DNA of 64,000 nucleotides from Celoporthe dispersa (GCA_016584495.1 WAID01000003.1:5350501-5414500); one strand, 5' to 3'. Counted from the stretch's first letter, positions 1 to 12,227 are shown. Numbers and translations: made by a program. Notes: generated by a model not told the origin, from the letters alone.

Positions 1-1073
1 TGGCAGGGAAGGGCCACGGCTGTGAACTGTGGATGACCACACGGCTCAGCTTCACGCCGCTCTCCTCCCACACCTCGCGCCGGACGGCCTCCTCGATCGA
101 CTCGCCGGGCTCGAGGAAGCCTGCCAGCGTGCTGTACCAGTGCGGAGGAAATCTCTTGTTCCTGCCCAGCAGGATCTTGGACCCGTCCGCTGACACAACG
201 GCCACGATGATGGTCGGGTCTGTCCTCGGAAAGCAGATATTCGAGACGCCTTGTCGGGATGCACATGGAGGCCGCTCCTTCAGCGTCCCGCCTGCCATAT
301 CCGTGGGTGGACAGGTCCGCTTGCCTCCGGCGTTGACCGAGAGCGTCTTAGACCCGCACTGCGCACAAAAGGGGTTTCGGGTGTTCCAGTCGAACATCGA
401 CCTCGCCTGTGCGTATACAGCCGCTGCATAAAGGCGTGTCAGCACAATGATCGATATCCAGTCATCGTTGTCGCATACCCTTCAAAAGACCCGGGGAGAG
501 GAGAGGGGGGGGGGCTGACCTTCGCCATATGCCAGGTTCATCTGCCTCTGGTTTTTCGAGAAGGAGTACCCCTTGGCCTTCACCGCCTCGACCACCTTGG
601 CCGCCTCCGCGGCGAGCTTCCCCACGCGGCGAGACGTCGACAGCAAAGTATGGCCTGCCCTTGAACTCCCTGTAGCCAAAGGTGTCGCTCGTGCCCGGCG
701 CCTGCAGCTTGTTGCCCTCGTCGATGCCCAGCAGCAGGATGAGCGGCCTCTCCTCGTCCGAGCTGAAGCTCTTGATCAGCTCCTCCTCGCTCTTCTCGAA
801 CGGGTCCGGCCCCGTAAATCCCTTCACGTCCGCGTAGCTGACATAGCCCAGCCTGTTCTGGCTCTCGTCCAGCAGCGGCGCGAGCTCGTTGAGGAGCAGA
901 AAGCGCGTGGACGGGTGCGAGAAGGCGGAGCGCAGGAAGGGGTGGTCGGCGCGGAGGAAGCCCACGCGGTTGAGGGGGGAGCCGGCAAAATAGTTTGCGA
1001 TCTCGCGGCCGAACTTGGCGGAGAGCATTGAGGCGTCGTCGTCCACGGTGGGCAGGTCAGGCGTGATCGACAT
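1..1073 (-). CDS. NPY1: NADH pyrophosphatase, Nudix family (NPY1/NUDT12-like), 3' end outside window
   Basis: Hydrolyses NADH/NAD(H)-type dinucleotides to mononucleotides; the yeast and animal family members are peroxisomal. Exon 1 runs from the ATG at 1073 to 520, a 96-bp GT-AG intron spans 519-424, and exon 2 continues from 423 past the left edge. After the splice the protein reads YGEAAVYAQARSMFDWNTRN, which is characteristic of the family. A zinc ribbon follows (CAQC then two further Cys) and then a complete Nudix box (GFLEPGESIEEAVRREVWEE). The N-terminal NUDIX-like domain occupies roughly residues 1-150. The frame changes once within CCCC at 620-623: removing one base joins PYFAVDVSPRG to KLAAEAAKVVEAVKAKGYSF. 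I take this as a consensus error. The C terminus, where a PTS1 would sit, is not in the window. It is divergent from the PQ-loop gene with 1.55 kb between the starts. Confidence 0.88.
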
Positions 1074-1905
1074 GTTCTCTCGAGAGCGTGCTGCTTCCAG
1101 GGAGGTATTGTATCAAGCAGCTGGCGCCAGGGCAAGACGGGACGACTTCACCCAACAGGTTCGGGATGCGACGACGACACGCGGGGCACAAGAGCAGGGA
1201 TGGATCAGGGAGGGAGAGAGAGCGAGCCCGCTTCTAGCTGCGAATCTGCTAGGGAGCTACTTCTGCGAATGACGGCTCCTGTGTTATGGACATCGTCATC
1301 GGCAGCTTTGGTGGGGATTTTTTAGAGGGGCAGTTTCTCCGATAAGTACGCTGATAAATCAATCTGTTCTGCCGCCTGGCGGGGACCGAGGCTCTTTAGG
1401 ATTCCGGCGCCGACCCGCCGGTGCCGGGTCGGCGTTTGCCTTGGTACTCTCTACCAACCTTTTTCTTTGCTGGGCGCTGGACGAAAAACCAGGCCAATAC
1501 TCAATTTCTGGTGTACACGCGCCATTTCAGGTGTTTTTTTTTTCTCTTTCTTTTGGACCTGACATTGTCTGACGGATCGGATGGACGTGGAGCTGGGATG
1601 GGATGGAGGAGAATGAGGGCCGACCACCACACCAGTGTGACTACGGGCTGGCAAGACCTCTGAGGTGGGAAGAACGGAGAAGGGACTCGGCCTCGAGGCC
1701 TGAGACAAGTCTGTGCCCCTCTAGATGACTCTCTTTCCGCCTTGCAGGCTGTGTTTAGATATGCTCTATCCGAAGAAACTGGGCAGTCATGTTGAAGTAT
1801 GCAGGATCTATCTTGCAGTGCAGGGTAGGTTCGACTCCTTTCACTCCAGCAATACTATGCGCAGCTAATTCTAGGATAGTGTTGGACCCTGTGTCCCTAA
1901 TGAGG

Positions 1906-1959
<54 letters not shown>

Positions 1960-2625
1960 CCTCTTTTCTTTTTCTTTTCTTTTCTTTTTTCTTCTTCTGA
2001 ACCTTAAAGCTTCCAGGCTATGTAACCTGGTTTCAAGTCACCTCAGCCACTCACGATGTAGATCTGATCTATCTGTACACCCATCCAGCCAGCCGTCCCT
2101 CCATCTGTGGCCCCTGCCTGCATCGGACAGATCCAAGCCCCCGGGGCGTCTGGGCGTCCAGGTTGCCCTCCCATCAGTTGGTGTGTTGCAGCGCCAGGGC
2201 CAATAGGCGACAGAGACCCGCCTTCCCCGCGTTCTGTACCCCGGATTTTTGGCCCAAGTCTTAGCGGCTGTCCAGATGCAGCCTTTTTGATCATCGCTGC
2301 AGGGGGCGTGCTAGGTGCTGCCTCCGGGCTCGGAGTCCCCGTTAGCAGAGAGAGAAGTCCAGGCCAAGATCTGCGTGAGAGACGGAGGGAAAAAAATAAA
2401 ATAAAAAAATTCCTGCTTTCTAAAAACTTGACATGGGACTCCTTTCCTTACGAGGCGCCATTCTCTTTTCCCCCTCCTTGTTCTCAGCTGCAGCCAGCCT
2501 ACTTCACTCTTTCAGTAGGCTCTGGCGACTTTCCAGTTCATTTTCCCATCCCCTTCGCTTCTGCTTCCTCCCACGAAAAAGTTGACCAGCCTTGACCACT
2601 CCCACGACCGAGAGAATCCGCCGCG
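1074..2625. other. Intergenic region between divergent NPY1 and PQ-loop genes, with a CT microsatellite
   Basis: This stretch separates two divergent starts and should hold both promoters. I see no coding sequence in it: the small open frames lack recognisable motifs. It contains a long CT-repeat tract at about 1910-1990 and an A-rich stretch near 2390-2410. No tRNA was found; a T-loop-like GGTTCGACTCC near 1828 lacks a pairing stem. Confidence 0.6.
1910..1990. repeat. CT/T microsatellite
   Basis: An uninterrupted (CT)n tract from about 1910 to 1948 is followed by interrupted CT and TTTTC repeats. It lies in the promoter interval between divergent genes. Confidence 0.95.
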
Positions 2626-3908
2626 ATGGTGCCACCACCAGGGCCATTGAACCTCGACGTCGAGGCAATATCAGGAATCTGCGGGTACTGTCTCTCCCCC
2701 GTGGTGATCATCCCCTAAAATGTCAGGCCATTTTTTTGGGGGTTTCCTTCTTCCTGCTAACAAGTGCCATGCGCTTCGTCCAGATCCATATCGATTGCCT
2801 GCTGGGTCGTCGTCTTCTCCCCCCAGATCATCGAAAACTTCCGCCGCTCCTCCGCCGACGGCCTCTCCCTCCAATTCATCATCGTCTGGCTGCTCGGTGA
2901 TGTCTTCAACATCCTCGGCGCCGTCATGCAGGGCGTCCTGCCCACCATGATCATCCTCGCCATCTACTACACCATCGCCGACATCGTCCTCCTCGGGCAG
3001 TGCTTCTACTACAGGGGCTTCACGTGGAGGGACGAGGTGGTCCCGCCCTCAAGACCAGAGGAAGCGGAGGCGTTCACCGGACGGCCACGTGGCCAGCGGC
3101 GCTGCGCACGCGGAGAACGGGAACGGGAGCAGCAACGGGCACACGCTCCCCCAACGAGAGGACAGGTCTCCTGGGCCACGCCGATCTGCGCGAACGACGC
3201 GGCTCGGACTGGTCCGACCGGCTGATCCACGTAAACCCCGTCGTGCCCATCATCGAAGCCTCGGCGCCGCCCCCGCCGCCGTCGACCACGCTGCAGCACG
3301 TGACGTGGAACACCATCGCCGTCCTCATGGTCATCGCCGCCGGCGTGGCGGGCTGGTTCCTGAGCCGTGGCTACGGAGGACCGCCAGACGGGCACGATGG
3401 TGATACCAGCAAGGACCCCCACCGCGATATCCACTTCGACCTCTGGGGCCAGATCTTCGGCTGGCTCTGCGCGGTCCTGTACCTGGGCTCGCGCCTGCCG
3501 CAGCTGCTGCTCAACTACCGCAGGAAGAGCACCGAGGGAGTGAGCATGCTCTTCTTCCTCTTCGCCTGCCTCGGGAACCTGACCTATGTGCTGTCCATCT
3601 TCGCCTTCGACCCCAAGTGCTGGGACGACAGCCTCGACAGCTGCCGGCCGGGCGAGGCCGGTCGTGTGTATGGGCAGTATATCCTGGTCAACCTGTCGTG
3701 GCTGGCGGGGAGCCTGGGCACGCTCTTCCTGGACATGGGCATCTTTGTGCAGTTCTTCATATACAGCAGCGACGACGGTGGCGAGTATGATGACGCGGAG
3801 AGTGCGGTGGGGGAGGGCAGCAGGGAGGATGACGAGTTGAGCATCGATGGGAATCGGTGGGATCAGAGGCCGGTCCTGGAGAGGAACCATTCCGAATGGT
3901 CGAACTAG
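2626..3908 (+). CDS. PQ-loop repeat membrane protein, vacuolar/lysosomal cationic amino acid transporter family (Ypq1/PQLC2-like)
   Basis: Family members export basic amino acids across the vacuolar or lysosomal membrane; this role is inferred from the family. Exon 1 is 2626-2684, a 99-bp intron spans 2685-2783, and exon 2 runs to the TAG at 3908. The splice reads ISGICGSISIACWVVVFSPQ. Two PQ loops are visible: VFSPQIIENFRRSSADGLS near the N terminus, and LPQLLLNYRRKSTEGVS in the C-terminal half. Each is followed by hydrophobic helices, for seven in total by eye, and an acidic tail follows. The hydrophilic linker between the halves needs two one-base corrections, in CCC at 3042-3048 and in CCCCC at 3148-3152, to link the TWRDEVV, AENGNGSSNGHTLP and NERTGLLGHADL segments. 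With both removed the length is 393 aa, normal for the family. Possible orthologue of Ypq1-3 or Rtc2; S. pombe Stm1 is also related. Confidence 0.85.
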
Positions 3909-4541
3909 GAGCTCGACCGCAGGACCTCTCCCACCCTCCTCCCTCTCTCCTCCCCCGCTCTGACGATCTGGCAGGAGTTACAACACAATTCGGGTGGTGG
4001 CCCATCAGCATCCTCCTCATCAATCTTACACGGCGTTAGGACAAAAGGACCACAAGAAGAATAAAATAAAAATAAAAAAACGGAGAATCCAAAAGGGTAT
4101 TGCATGTTCGGCGGCGGCGGGCTTCCAAAAAGGAGGGGCGGGCAAACATACATAACAATAAGGCGGGGCGGGCGGAAAGTCCTGGAACGGGGGGTCGGCG
4201 TCTTTCGCAATAAGAAAAAAAAAATTTCAACTGGCATCTTGAAAAGGGAGGGTTAAACCACGCTACTCCGATCTGAATTCCATCTCATCAGTGTCTCGGT
4301 CCCAAATGTCTCTCGGGGAATAATTTTGAGCCTGCTGATCGAGATGATCGATTGCCAGAGCCTTACCTGTTCTCTGGTGCGGACGCGCCTCTGCATCCCT
4401 GCCCTTCTCGACTTGCCTCCTTGTACTTGTGTGTGATGCCCGAGGGAGGGACACACTTTGCCTCCCCAGGCCTCGGCCTCTACTAGCAGTTCCTCGTCCC
4501 CTTCAGGACTTGGAAACAGTGTTTTGTGTGCGTGTGAGAGT

Positions 4542-4584
<43 letters not shown>

Positions 4585-5020
4585 TGAGAGAGAGAATGGG
4601 GAGGGGGAGGGGAGGAGACCCAACAGATTCGGGACAACTCAATCTGCCACAGGTGAAAGAATAGTCAGGATGATGATGTCGGTAGTGCCTCATGCAGACA
4701 GATTGCTTTGGTCTCTAAAAACTCTATCAAAATCCTAGGTGCGACCTACATGTCCTGTAATCTAGCAAGCCATCGTAACAAATACACGAGTATCAGACAA
4801 CAACAGCAACAACAATAAGATAATAATAATAAAAACAATAAAACAAAAATAGTGTGATGAATCACCAATCTGGCCCTCTGCCCTGGACGTACGGACAACG
4901 TCCATCATCACCGTCTCACTGCGTATGTGAAGCCCTGCATCTCTCTCAGCTCACACGGGTCCCCGCGTTTACTCGACCCCGTCCACGCATACACACCTTC
5001 CTGTCCCCTCCTCCGCTTTC
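3909..5020. other. Intergenic region between convergent genes
   Basis: This holds the 3' ends of the convergent PQ-loop and MFS genes. It contains a TG microsatellite running into an AG tract (about 4525-4596) and A/T-rich stretches near 4055-4080 and 4800-4850, where polyadenylation is plausible. I see no gene. Confidence 0.6.
4525..4596. repeat. TG/AG compound microsatellite
   Basis: A (TG)n tract of about 26 bp (4543-4568) continues directly into (AG)n. It is intergenic. Confidence 0.95.
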
Positions 5021-6593
5021 TTAACACCACCCGACACGCCTGCCCAGGAAGCATATCCCGGACCCCAGCGCGGTGATGCCCGTAAAGACAATCAGGCTGC
5101 CGAACCCGCTCCCGTACGCCAAGTCGGCCTGCCCCTTCCACGGCATGGCGTGGTACATAGCCTGGCTCATGGGGCCCGAGACCACGTTCCCGATGCCTCT
5201 TCCGGCAGCGAGGAGGACGAATACCATGACGGGGTCCACGCCCTCGCTGTAGCCTCCCGCGCCCGCGTGGGTCCCAATGGGCGAGATGGGGCTCTCGGGG
5301 TCGCTGGAGCTCGTGCTGGGGGTGGACAGCATGTCCTTGCCGCTCACCTCGCGCATGACGCCGGTCCAGGTGGTGCTGTAGCTCCCCGCGGACAGGCCGT
5401 AGCTCACGCAGTAGAGGTAGACCATGACCATGTTCTGGGCGCACCCCCACAGGAGAAAGGTGCCCAGCGTGGCCCCGATGGTCGAGACCATGACGCACGT
5501 CGTGACGTGAAAACGGTCGATCAGCCATCCTATGGCGACGCAGCCGACCACGGCGGACGTGTTGAAGATGAGGATGCAGACGGAGGAGGCGAATTCGGAG
5601 GCGCCAAGGACGTCGCCGGCGAAAATGGGCACGTAGATGCCCGGGATGTAGAACCCGATGGCCTCGATGGTATTGGAGAGCTGGTACAGGATGAAGCGGC
5701 GCGAGAGGGAGAAGCGCAGGTTGAAGGCGCGCAGCGAGCGCACGGGCAGTGGCGGGATGCGTGGCTTGATGTACCAGGCCAGGGGCGCGGTGATGCCGAA
5801 GAGCACCACTGCCCAGATGATGATGGTCGTCTGGTAGCCGTACGACTCGAGGAGGCGCTCGAGGATGAGCGGGAGCACCACGCCCGCCAGGCTCGTCCCG
5901 GACCACATGATCCCGTACGCGAGGCCCTTGCGCTTGACGAACCATTCGTCGATGTACATGGTACACGGTGTGTACGCGATGGCGCCGCCGATGCCATACA
6001 CGACGCCCTGGGTGATGATGAGCTGTGTGACGTTGGTCGCCCAGGCGCTCACGCAGAGGCCGCCGCAGAGGATGAGCAGGCCGATCAGGGGTGAGTACCT
6101 GGCCCACCGCGGATACATGCGGTTCAGGAGCAGGGCTGGGAGGGCCCCCAGGTACATCAGTCCCGAGCAGCACGTGCCGATGTTGGCGATGGCCGATGAG
6201 CCCTTGAAGGGCTCGGTCCGGGCATAGTAGTCGCTAAGGATACCGAAACAAAACCCGTAGCCTGGTGAGGAGGGGGAAAGAGAAGGAGAAGCACGAGGTC
6301 AGCAGCCATGTCTTGATAGTATCTCGGTGGTGGCGGCGGGAGTGAGTGAGGGTGGTGGCGAGGGCGGTGGGAAAATACTCACTCCAGACCAGCGCCGACA
6401 GCACAAAGCATGCCAACAGGAATAGGTAGGCATGTTTTCCGGTGTCTGCAGGCGGTAGACAAGAAAGTCGATGGTGAAGTTCCTCTGCCAGCCCGAACTC
6501 TCCACCGTGGCCTGCCCTGGCGGAGAAGGCGCTCTCGTTGTCAGATGTTCTGGTCCTCAGAGAGGCCATGGAGATGGTACGTCTGGGCGCCAT
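5021..6593 (-). CDS. MFS transporter, monocarboxylate transporter-like (MCT/MCH subfamily)
   Basis: A 12-helix major facilitator of the fungal monocarboxylate-porter-like group; its substrate cannot be read from the sequence. Exon 1 is 6593-6383, a 121-bp intron with donor GTGAGT spans 6382-6262, and exon 2 is 6261-5021 (TAA). This gives 483 aa with no frame correction. Across the splice the first helix reads LFLLACFVLSALVWSYGFCF, then GILSDYYARTEPFKGSS, typical of the subfamily N terminus. The loop between helices 2 and 3 has NRMYPRWARYSPLIG. A hydrophilic insert rich in Ser and Pro (about residues 390-415) follows GVMREVSGKDM; such inserts are usual before the last helices. A second in-frame ATG at 6569 is an equally possible start. 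It is divergent from the enoyl-CoA isomerase gene. Confidence 0.87.
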
Positions 6594-8419
6594 TTTCTTT
6601 ATCTTTTTTCTATTTCTCTCTCTCTCTCTCTCCTTCCCTTTCCCGAGTCCCTTCTCTGAGATATCTCCCACCTCTGAGTATCGAATGGAGCGAGACGCCT
6701 GCGATAGACGAATAGGGCCGATGTCTGATACACAAGCAACCCTAAGGGGGCAGAAAGGGCGGAGACGATATAAATATGAGAGACCGGGGTCTACATCGAA
6801 TGCGAGGAAGGGAGCACGGTGGAGAGAGACATTTAGGGGATCGTTGAGGATGTGGGTCACGATGATCCCGTGAGAGAGCTGCGCGCGCAGAGAAGTTGGG
6901 AGAAGAAGGCCCTACGGATGTCCCTAGACTGGCGAGGAGCCACTTGAGATTCCCATGATCTGGTGCCCCGGCTTCTCCCATGGTACAAGGGGACAGCAGA
7001 ACCCCGTCCGCCCTCGAGAGGTACATACCATAGCACGTTCCCCGGCTCCACCACCTGACGGAGGCCCTTATCGTGACATGGAGGTTTTTTTTTCCCTTTC
7101 TTTTTTTCCTTTTTTCTTTTTTTCTTTTTCCTTGGGGAGCCACCGCGAGGCACTTTAAGACACGAAGCTCAAATGGGATCTGCCCGCGGGACGAGTCCTC
7201 CCAAAAGGTGGGCGATCAGCATGCCCAACCCATTCCTCCGGTGTCCAGCTCCAGCCATTGCGCACATGGCCCCCCGTCCTGGTTGAGGCCATGTCAACTT
7301 TTTTCTTTTCTTTTGAGACAGTAGACTTGTGGGGACTGGGACAGTTGCTGGGAGTGATCGGCGACCTCGAGAGAGAAGTGGACGGTCATGACTTATCGTG
7401 AGCCTCAACAGAGCCTATCTTTGCCTCACCTGCGTGCTGCTCTGCCTGCCCGCCTGTCTCTGGTCGAGTTTTGCCCCCTCCCTCCCCCCTCCTCCCCCCT
7501 CAATAGACGTCGTGTGGCCACTAGGCACCTCGCCAAACGAGACTCTGCTTATAGCAAGACACAAGATCTCAGATGGTGAATCGTGACATGCTGCTTTCCT
7601 TGGGCCTCCACACCGAGAAGTCACACCACATCGCTGCGACGGGGCCACCAGTGCTGCCCCTCGAGGCTTCACGGTTCACCTGGGCCGCAGTGGCCGGCGA
7701 CCTGGCCATACGTAGCCGGAGATGCGGTTCCCGGCTTCTCGTTTAAGACTATCCATGAAGCGACGTGTGTCAAGCGGCACGTCATCTTTGTGTGCCCGGC
7801 ATTCCTGAGCGATAGAGTTTGCGCTGATAGTTCGTCTTCGTGCCCGTGGATGGCGGAATGAAGGTGATAGGTCGCGGCCAGGAAGAAAGGGTGAGACAGC
7901 TACGGATCAGAAATCCGAGCTTGGGGTGAAGGAAGAAGGAAAGGTTGCGAGATTGAAGGGCAGGAAAGGGCTAGGCGTTGTTCTGTTTATCATCTGCAAC
8001 AGCCAGGGATGTCCCCCACACTTTTTTTTTTTTAACACCCCCTTGGGGCAAGCACGATCTCGGGGTTCTGGTCAAGGGGGGGCAGGGGAAGCTACGATCT
8101 CCAGGATCTCCTGTCTACTGAGGTACTTGGGTACTTGCGGCGTATGCACAGTGGCCGAGCCGTCGTACCGAGGTATCTCTCTCAGCCGCGGAGAAGGGGG
8201 GGGGGGGCTCTTCAGCGTCCTACTACCACCACTCGCTGCACGATAGTACTTACATAGTAAGGACTCACTATTCAGACCGTGTGAGACAACATACATGACA
8301 GCTTCACTGCCCTGCGGCCGTATACTGTGCGCTGTATTCTCTTATTTTCTTTCTTACCCAAGAAAAATAACAACCATTCCTCTGCTGTAGCAGGTTTACT
8401 TTTGTGTCTTTGCTTCAAC
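6594..8419. other. Intergenic region between divergent MFS and enoyl-CoA isomerase genes
   Basis: A 1.8-kb divergent promoter interval. It contains T-rich blocks (7086-7135, 8023-8035) and a G run near 8199-8207. No open frame in it has a recognisable motif, and no RNA gene was seen. Confidence 0.55.
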
Positions 8420-9588
8420 ATGACAGACTCGGTAACGACCTTGGAATATAAAGGCCGGGTCGCCGTCCTCACTATTCAGAATGAGGCCAAGCTGAACGCT
8501 CTGAATCAACAACAATATTACGACATTGCAAAGAAGCTCCGCGAGATTGCGACCCACGATGAGGTGTACATCACAGTCTTCCTGGCCAAGGGACGCTTCT
8601 TCTCCGCGTATGCTTCTTGCCTGCCTGCCTATTCCTCCTCACCCACTCGTTCATTCCCATCGTCCCTTCCCGCCCTGGCCTAGGCTCTCCTTACCCCCTT
8701 CACGATCCCTTCATCTACCGTCCCCGTGCCCAGCCTACTCATTTCTTGCCTACTCATTTTCTCTCTTTTCTCTTTCTTTTTTTTTCCCCTCTCTTCCTTC
8801 TTTTTGTCTTCTTTCCCTTCTTTTTTGTTTCTTTTCCTTCTCTTCTCCTTTCTCTCCCATCCGAAATGAACCCCGAGGGCCAGGCCACCCACTCCACAGC
8901 CCCTCCCCGAGGTGCGTCTCATATCGGTCATTGACTCACAAGCTCTCATTCCAGCGGCGCCGACGTCTCCATTAGCAGGGACAACCCCGAAGGCGACGTC
9001 GACGTGCGCCAGCACTGGATGCGCTCCTTCGTCGCCAACAACCTCAACATCACGCACGCCTTCTACACGCACCCCAAAATCCTCGTCGTAGGTCTCAACG
9101 GCCCCGTCATCGGGCTCTCCGCCGCCCTCGTCGCCCACGCCGACTTTATCTACTGCACCCCGCACACGTTCCTCCTGACGCCCTTTAGCTCCATCGGCCT
9201 GGTTGCCGAGGGCGGCGCGTCGCGGGCCCTGGTGTTGAGGCTGGGGTACGCCAAGGCGAACGAGGCCCTCATCATGAGCAAGCGGATCCAGGCCAGCGAG
9301 CTAAAGGAGGCTGGGTTCGTGAACGCCATCTTCGAGACGGGCACCGGCAAGGGAGAGGATGATAGGTTCAATGCCATGGTGCTGAAGGAGGTCGAAGAGA
9401 GGCTTGGCTCTCATCTGGAGGGTGATAGCCTGCTGGGGATCAAGAAGCTGATCAGGCAGCCCGAGAGGGATATCATGGAGACGCAGAACGCGAAGGAGGT
9501 GTTTGACGGCCTGGAGAGGTTCGTCAGCGGGGTCCCGCAGAGGGAGTTCAGGAAGCTGGCCAGTGGTGAAAAGAGGCACAAGCTGTAG
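8420..9588 (+). CDS. Peroxisomal enoyl-CoA hydratase/isomerase (delta3,delta2-enoyl-CoA isomerase-like)
   Basis: Crotonase-fold enzyme expected to move double bonds of unsaturated acyl-CoAs during peroxisomal beta-oxidation, as yeast Eci1/Dci1 do. Exon 1 is 8420-8607, a 347-bp intron spans 8608-8954, and exon 2 is 8955-9588. The product is 273 aa, with clean frame and splice phase (ATG at 8420 precedes TDSVTTLEYKGRVAVLTIQN). Crotonase features include LNALNQQQYYDIAKKLRE, the oxyanion-hole region NGPVIGLSAALVAHADFIYC and FSSIGLVAEGGASRAL, where the Glu fits the catalytic acid of the isomerases. The last three residues are HKL, a good PTS1. The intron is unusually long for this window and very pyrimidine-rich. 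It is convergent with COG1, with 120 bp between stop codons. Confidence 0.9.
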
Positions 9589-9708
9589 GCGGCGGCTGCT
9601 TTAGGGCGACTTTCATTATCGTGTTCCTGTTTTGATGCATCTTCTTTTGGGACCATAGTGCTGTAGCTATGAGGCACTGTAGATACTCTTGTAGGTAGGT
9701 GTATACCG

Positions 9709-12227
9709 CTAGCTGAGCAGACCAAACAACAGGCCGCTCCTCTTCCAATACTCCTGCGAGGCCTTGTTCAGCCGCTGGCGTGCCGAGGCTTCCTCAATCT
9801 CCGTCCCTTTCCACACGGCCTCTTCCAGCGCCCTAAGCTCATCCGCAGCGATGGAGCACCTCAGCAGGCCAATGTCAAAAAGCCATTGCACCAACAGTTC
9901 CTTGCGTAGCTTGTCAGCCACGGCCTTCTGGGCAGCCCCCGCCTCTGCAACCTGCTCTGTCTTGTTTACCTCACCCTCCTGGGTTTCTTCCTCGCTATTG
10001 CCCTCTTTTGTCGTCTCGCTGCCGCCAGTGGGCTCTTCATCCCCCTCTCTCGGCTCCCCTTCTTCCACCTTAGGCTTTTCATCTTTCACCACGACCTCGG
10101 ATTGCGCGAGATGGGCGTCCAGGGCTTGCGTCCAGCGGCTCGAAAGCTCCTTGCCCACAAGGTCTTTCAAGATCAAGACAGCTGTTGGGCTCCAGAGGTC
10201 CGTTCCGGCATCGTTCATGGCCATGATTAGACTCCGCAGCAGCCTGAAAACGCCAGGCGACGGGGACGTCGGCAGCTCCGGGCTTCCCTCCCACAAGCTT
10301 CGGCCAACGACCATCTTTCGCACCAGTGCATTATCTGCAAAATCGACCACCGGCGCGGTGGCCACAGCAGATGCGATCTTCTCCTGCAGCGAGGGGACCA
10401 TCTCGAGCCCAAAGCCCCTCACGGCTTCAAGCTTCGGCAGTTTCGCCCGGATGTCTCGCAGTATCCGCAGGAGATACATCGCGACCTTGCCGCTCTTGTC
10501 CCCATCCGCGTCGGCCGTCCACAGCTCAGATAGCTGCCTGTCAAGGTCCCTAAAGGCCCTTTCCAGCGCAACATCCAGCCTCTGCTGCAGCTGAGCCGGA
10601 TCGTCCCGACTCAGGGCCTGCTGCCTCTGATCGATAGTCTCCTCGTCCTCGATCTCGTCCACGTCGTTGTCCCACCTCTGCCTCTTCAGCTGCTCCACCA
10701 CCTCCTCGACGTCATCAATCACCGAGGCCCACGACTTGTACCCAGTGACCGCCCGCGCCACGGCGTCATTGCGCCCGTACAGCCGGCCGATCACGTCCTG
10801 CGAGAACGGGCCCGCGCCGTGGTGCAGGTCCATGTCGAGCGAGCCCACGTCCCAGAGCCGCTGCTGCGCGTCCGTCACGCCCGCGCGCCAGACCTCGAGG
10901 GTGGACGCGACCTCGGACCCGACGAGGCGGAGCTTGTGGACCTTGGCGTCGAGCACGCCCATGACGTGCGTGTTGATCGTCTGGCGCAGTTTGTCGAGCA
11001 TCACGGACGGGTCGAAGCCGCGCGCCTTGCCGCCGTCGCGTATCCAGAGCTGCAGCACCTCGGTGCGCATCTCCGTCAGGGTCTTGAACTCAGTCGTGCG
11101 GTCCAGGGTCTTCTCGAGCCCGGCCAGAAGAACCTCGCTGCCCTTGGATGACCAGCTTGTCAGCATCTCGACCGCCTGCTTGCCATCTAGGTCATCGTGT
11201 GACATCGACGGCTTGAAGTCCCGTATCTTTTCGCTGCACCAGCGCTCGTAGATGTCCAGCCGTAGCCCTTCCGTTTCGCGCAGCGAGGGGCTGGACAGGA
11301 GGGTTTCCTTCTTCAGAGATGCTATCGCCTCGGCGAGCTTGTTGGGTACAAGGAACTGCACGTCAAGTATGGTCTTCGTGTAGAGCTCCAGGCCTCTCAC
11401 CACGTTCACGGTGCTCCTGGGCTCCTCAACGTCGAAAACGGAAGCCATCGCGCTGCCTCGGACGTCGAGAAAGTGTCGAACAACGTCGCGGGTCCTAGAG
11501 TTTGTAGCCAGGCTGTAGGCACATAGCGCTCTGAGAACAAGATTCCGGCTTGTCGTCTCGCCCACAGCCTCCAGTACCTTGTCGGTGCTCTTTCGCAGTC
11601 GCCTTCGAAGTCTGTCCAGGCTCTGAACCGAGGACTCAACTGCAGCCCTGTCCTGAGCATCAGGCCTGGTCTCGTCAAAGCTCCTGGCCAGGAGCCGTCC
11701 CAAGACCAGCACTTTGGCCGCAACCACCAGCTGCTCGCCGTCCACCTCCACCTGCGTGTAGTCCCCCTTCTTGTTGAAGCTCTTCAACAGGCGCGCCAGC
11801 ACAAGGACGCACCCAGCCAGCATCTTTGCCCTCGCCGCGCCTCCCAGGTCCCTCCTCCCGCTTCCGCTCTCCACCAGGCCCTCCCGCTCCCTCGTGAACC
11901 TCGCCAGCCCGCCGACCTTCCCTCCCACGACGCCCCTGCCGCACCGCGCGCCCATCGTCCCCAGGATCCCCTGCACGTCGTCCATATCGCCTCTCATGCG
12001 CACGATCGCGTCAGCCGTGCCCAGAAGCTCGCGGTAGCTGCCGCCGACCTGCGTGCGCAGGCGGGCCTTCTTGTCATCGATGGCGAGGTGGATCTGCTTG
12101 TGCAGGGCGCGGATCTGCGGGAGGGTGTAGGAGGGAGGGTCTGCCCGGAGGAGGAAGGGGCGGCGGAGAAGATCTGGGCGGACGAGGTGAGCGTCGTGAG
12201 ATCGACATCGGGGAGGTTTGCGGCCAT
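9709..12227 (-). CDS. COG1: Conserved oligomeric Golgi complex subunit 1
   Basis: Subunit of the COG tethering complex that guides intra-Golgi retrograde vesicles. The start at 12227 gives MAANLPDVDLTTLTSSAQIF. After one frame change the next part is TLPQIRALHKQIHLAIDDKK, then RTQVGGSYRELLGTADAIV, which is the diagnostic COG1 N terminus. The C terminus SQEYWKRSGLLFGLLS matches the conserved COG1 end. Between them lies about 700 residues of helical tethering-factor sequence with an acidic Glu/Pro insert near residue 720. The frame change lies at 12125-12165. Adding one C to the C4 run (complement of GGGG at 12157-12160) joins the two parts and gives 839 aa. No introns were seen. It has the same strand as SAS10 and is separated from it by 449 bp. 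Confidence 0.87.

Noticed and set aside
1827..1840. tRNA T-loop-like GGTTCGACTCC
   Set aside because: Flanking bases do not form the T stem, and no acceptor, D or anticodon arm can be fitted.
3009..3890. 293-codon minus-strand frame opposite the PQ-loop gene
   Set aside because: Antisense shadow; the plus strand has both PQ loops and helices.
4908..6173. 421-codon minus-strand frame overlapping the MFS gene
   Set aside because: His/Arg/Pro-rich shadow of the transporter reading frame on the same strand. The other frame has clear membrane helices and family motifs.
9764..10594. 276-codon plus-strand frame inside COG1
   Set aside because: Ser-rich antisense shadow of COG1 with no conserved features.
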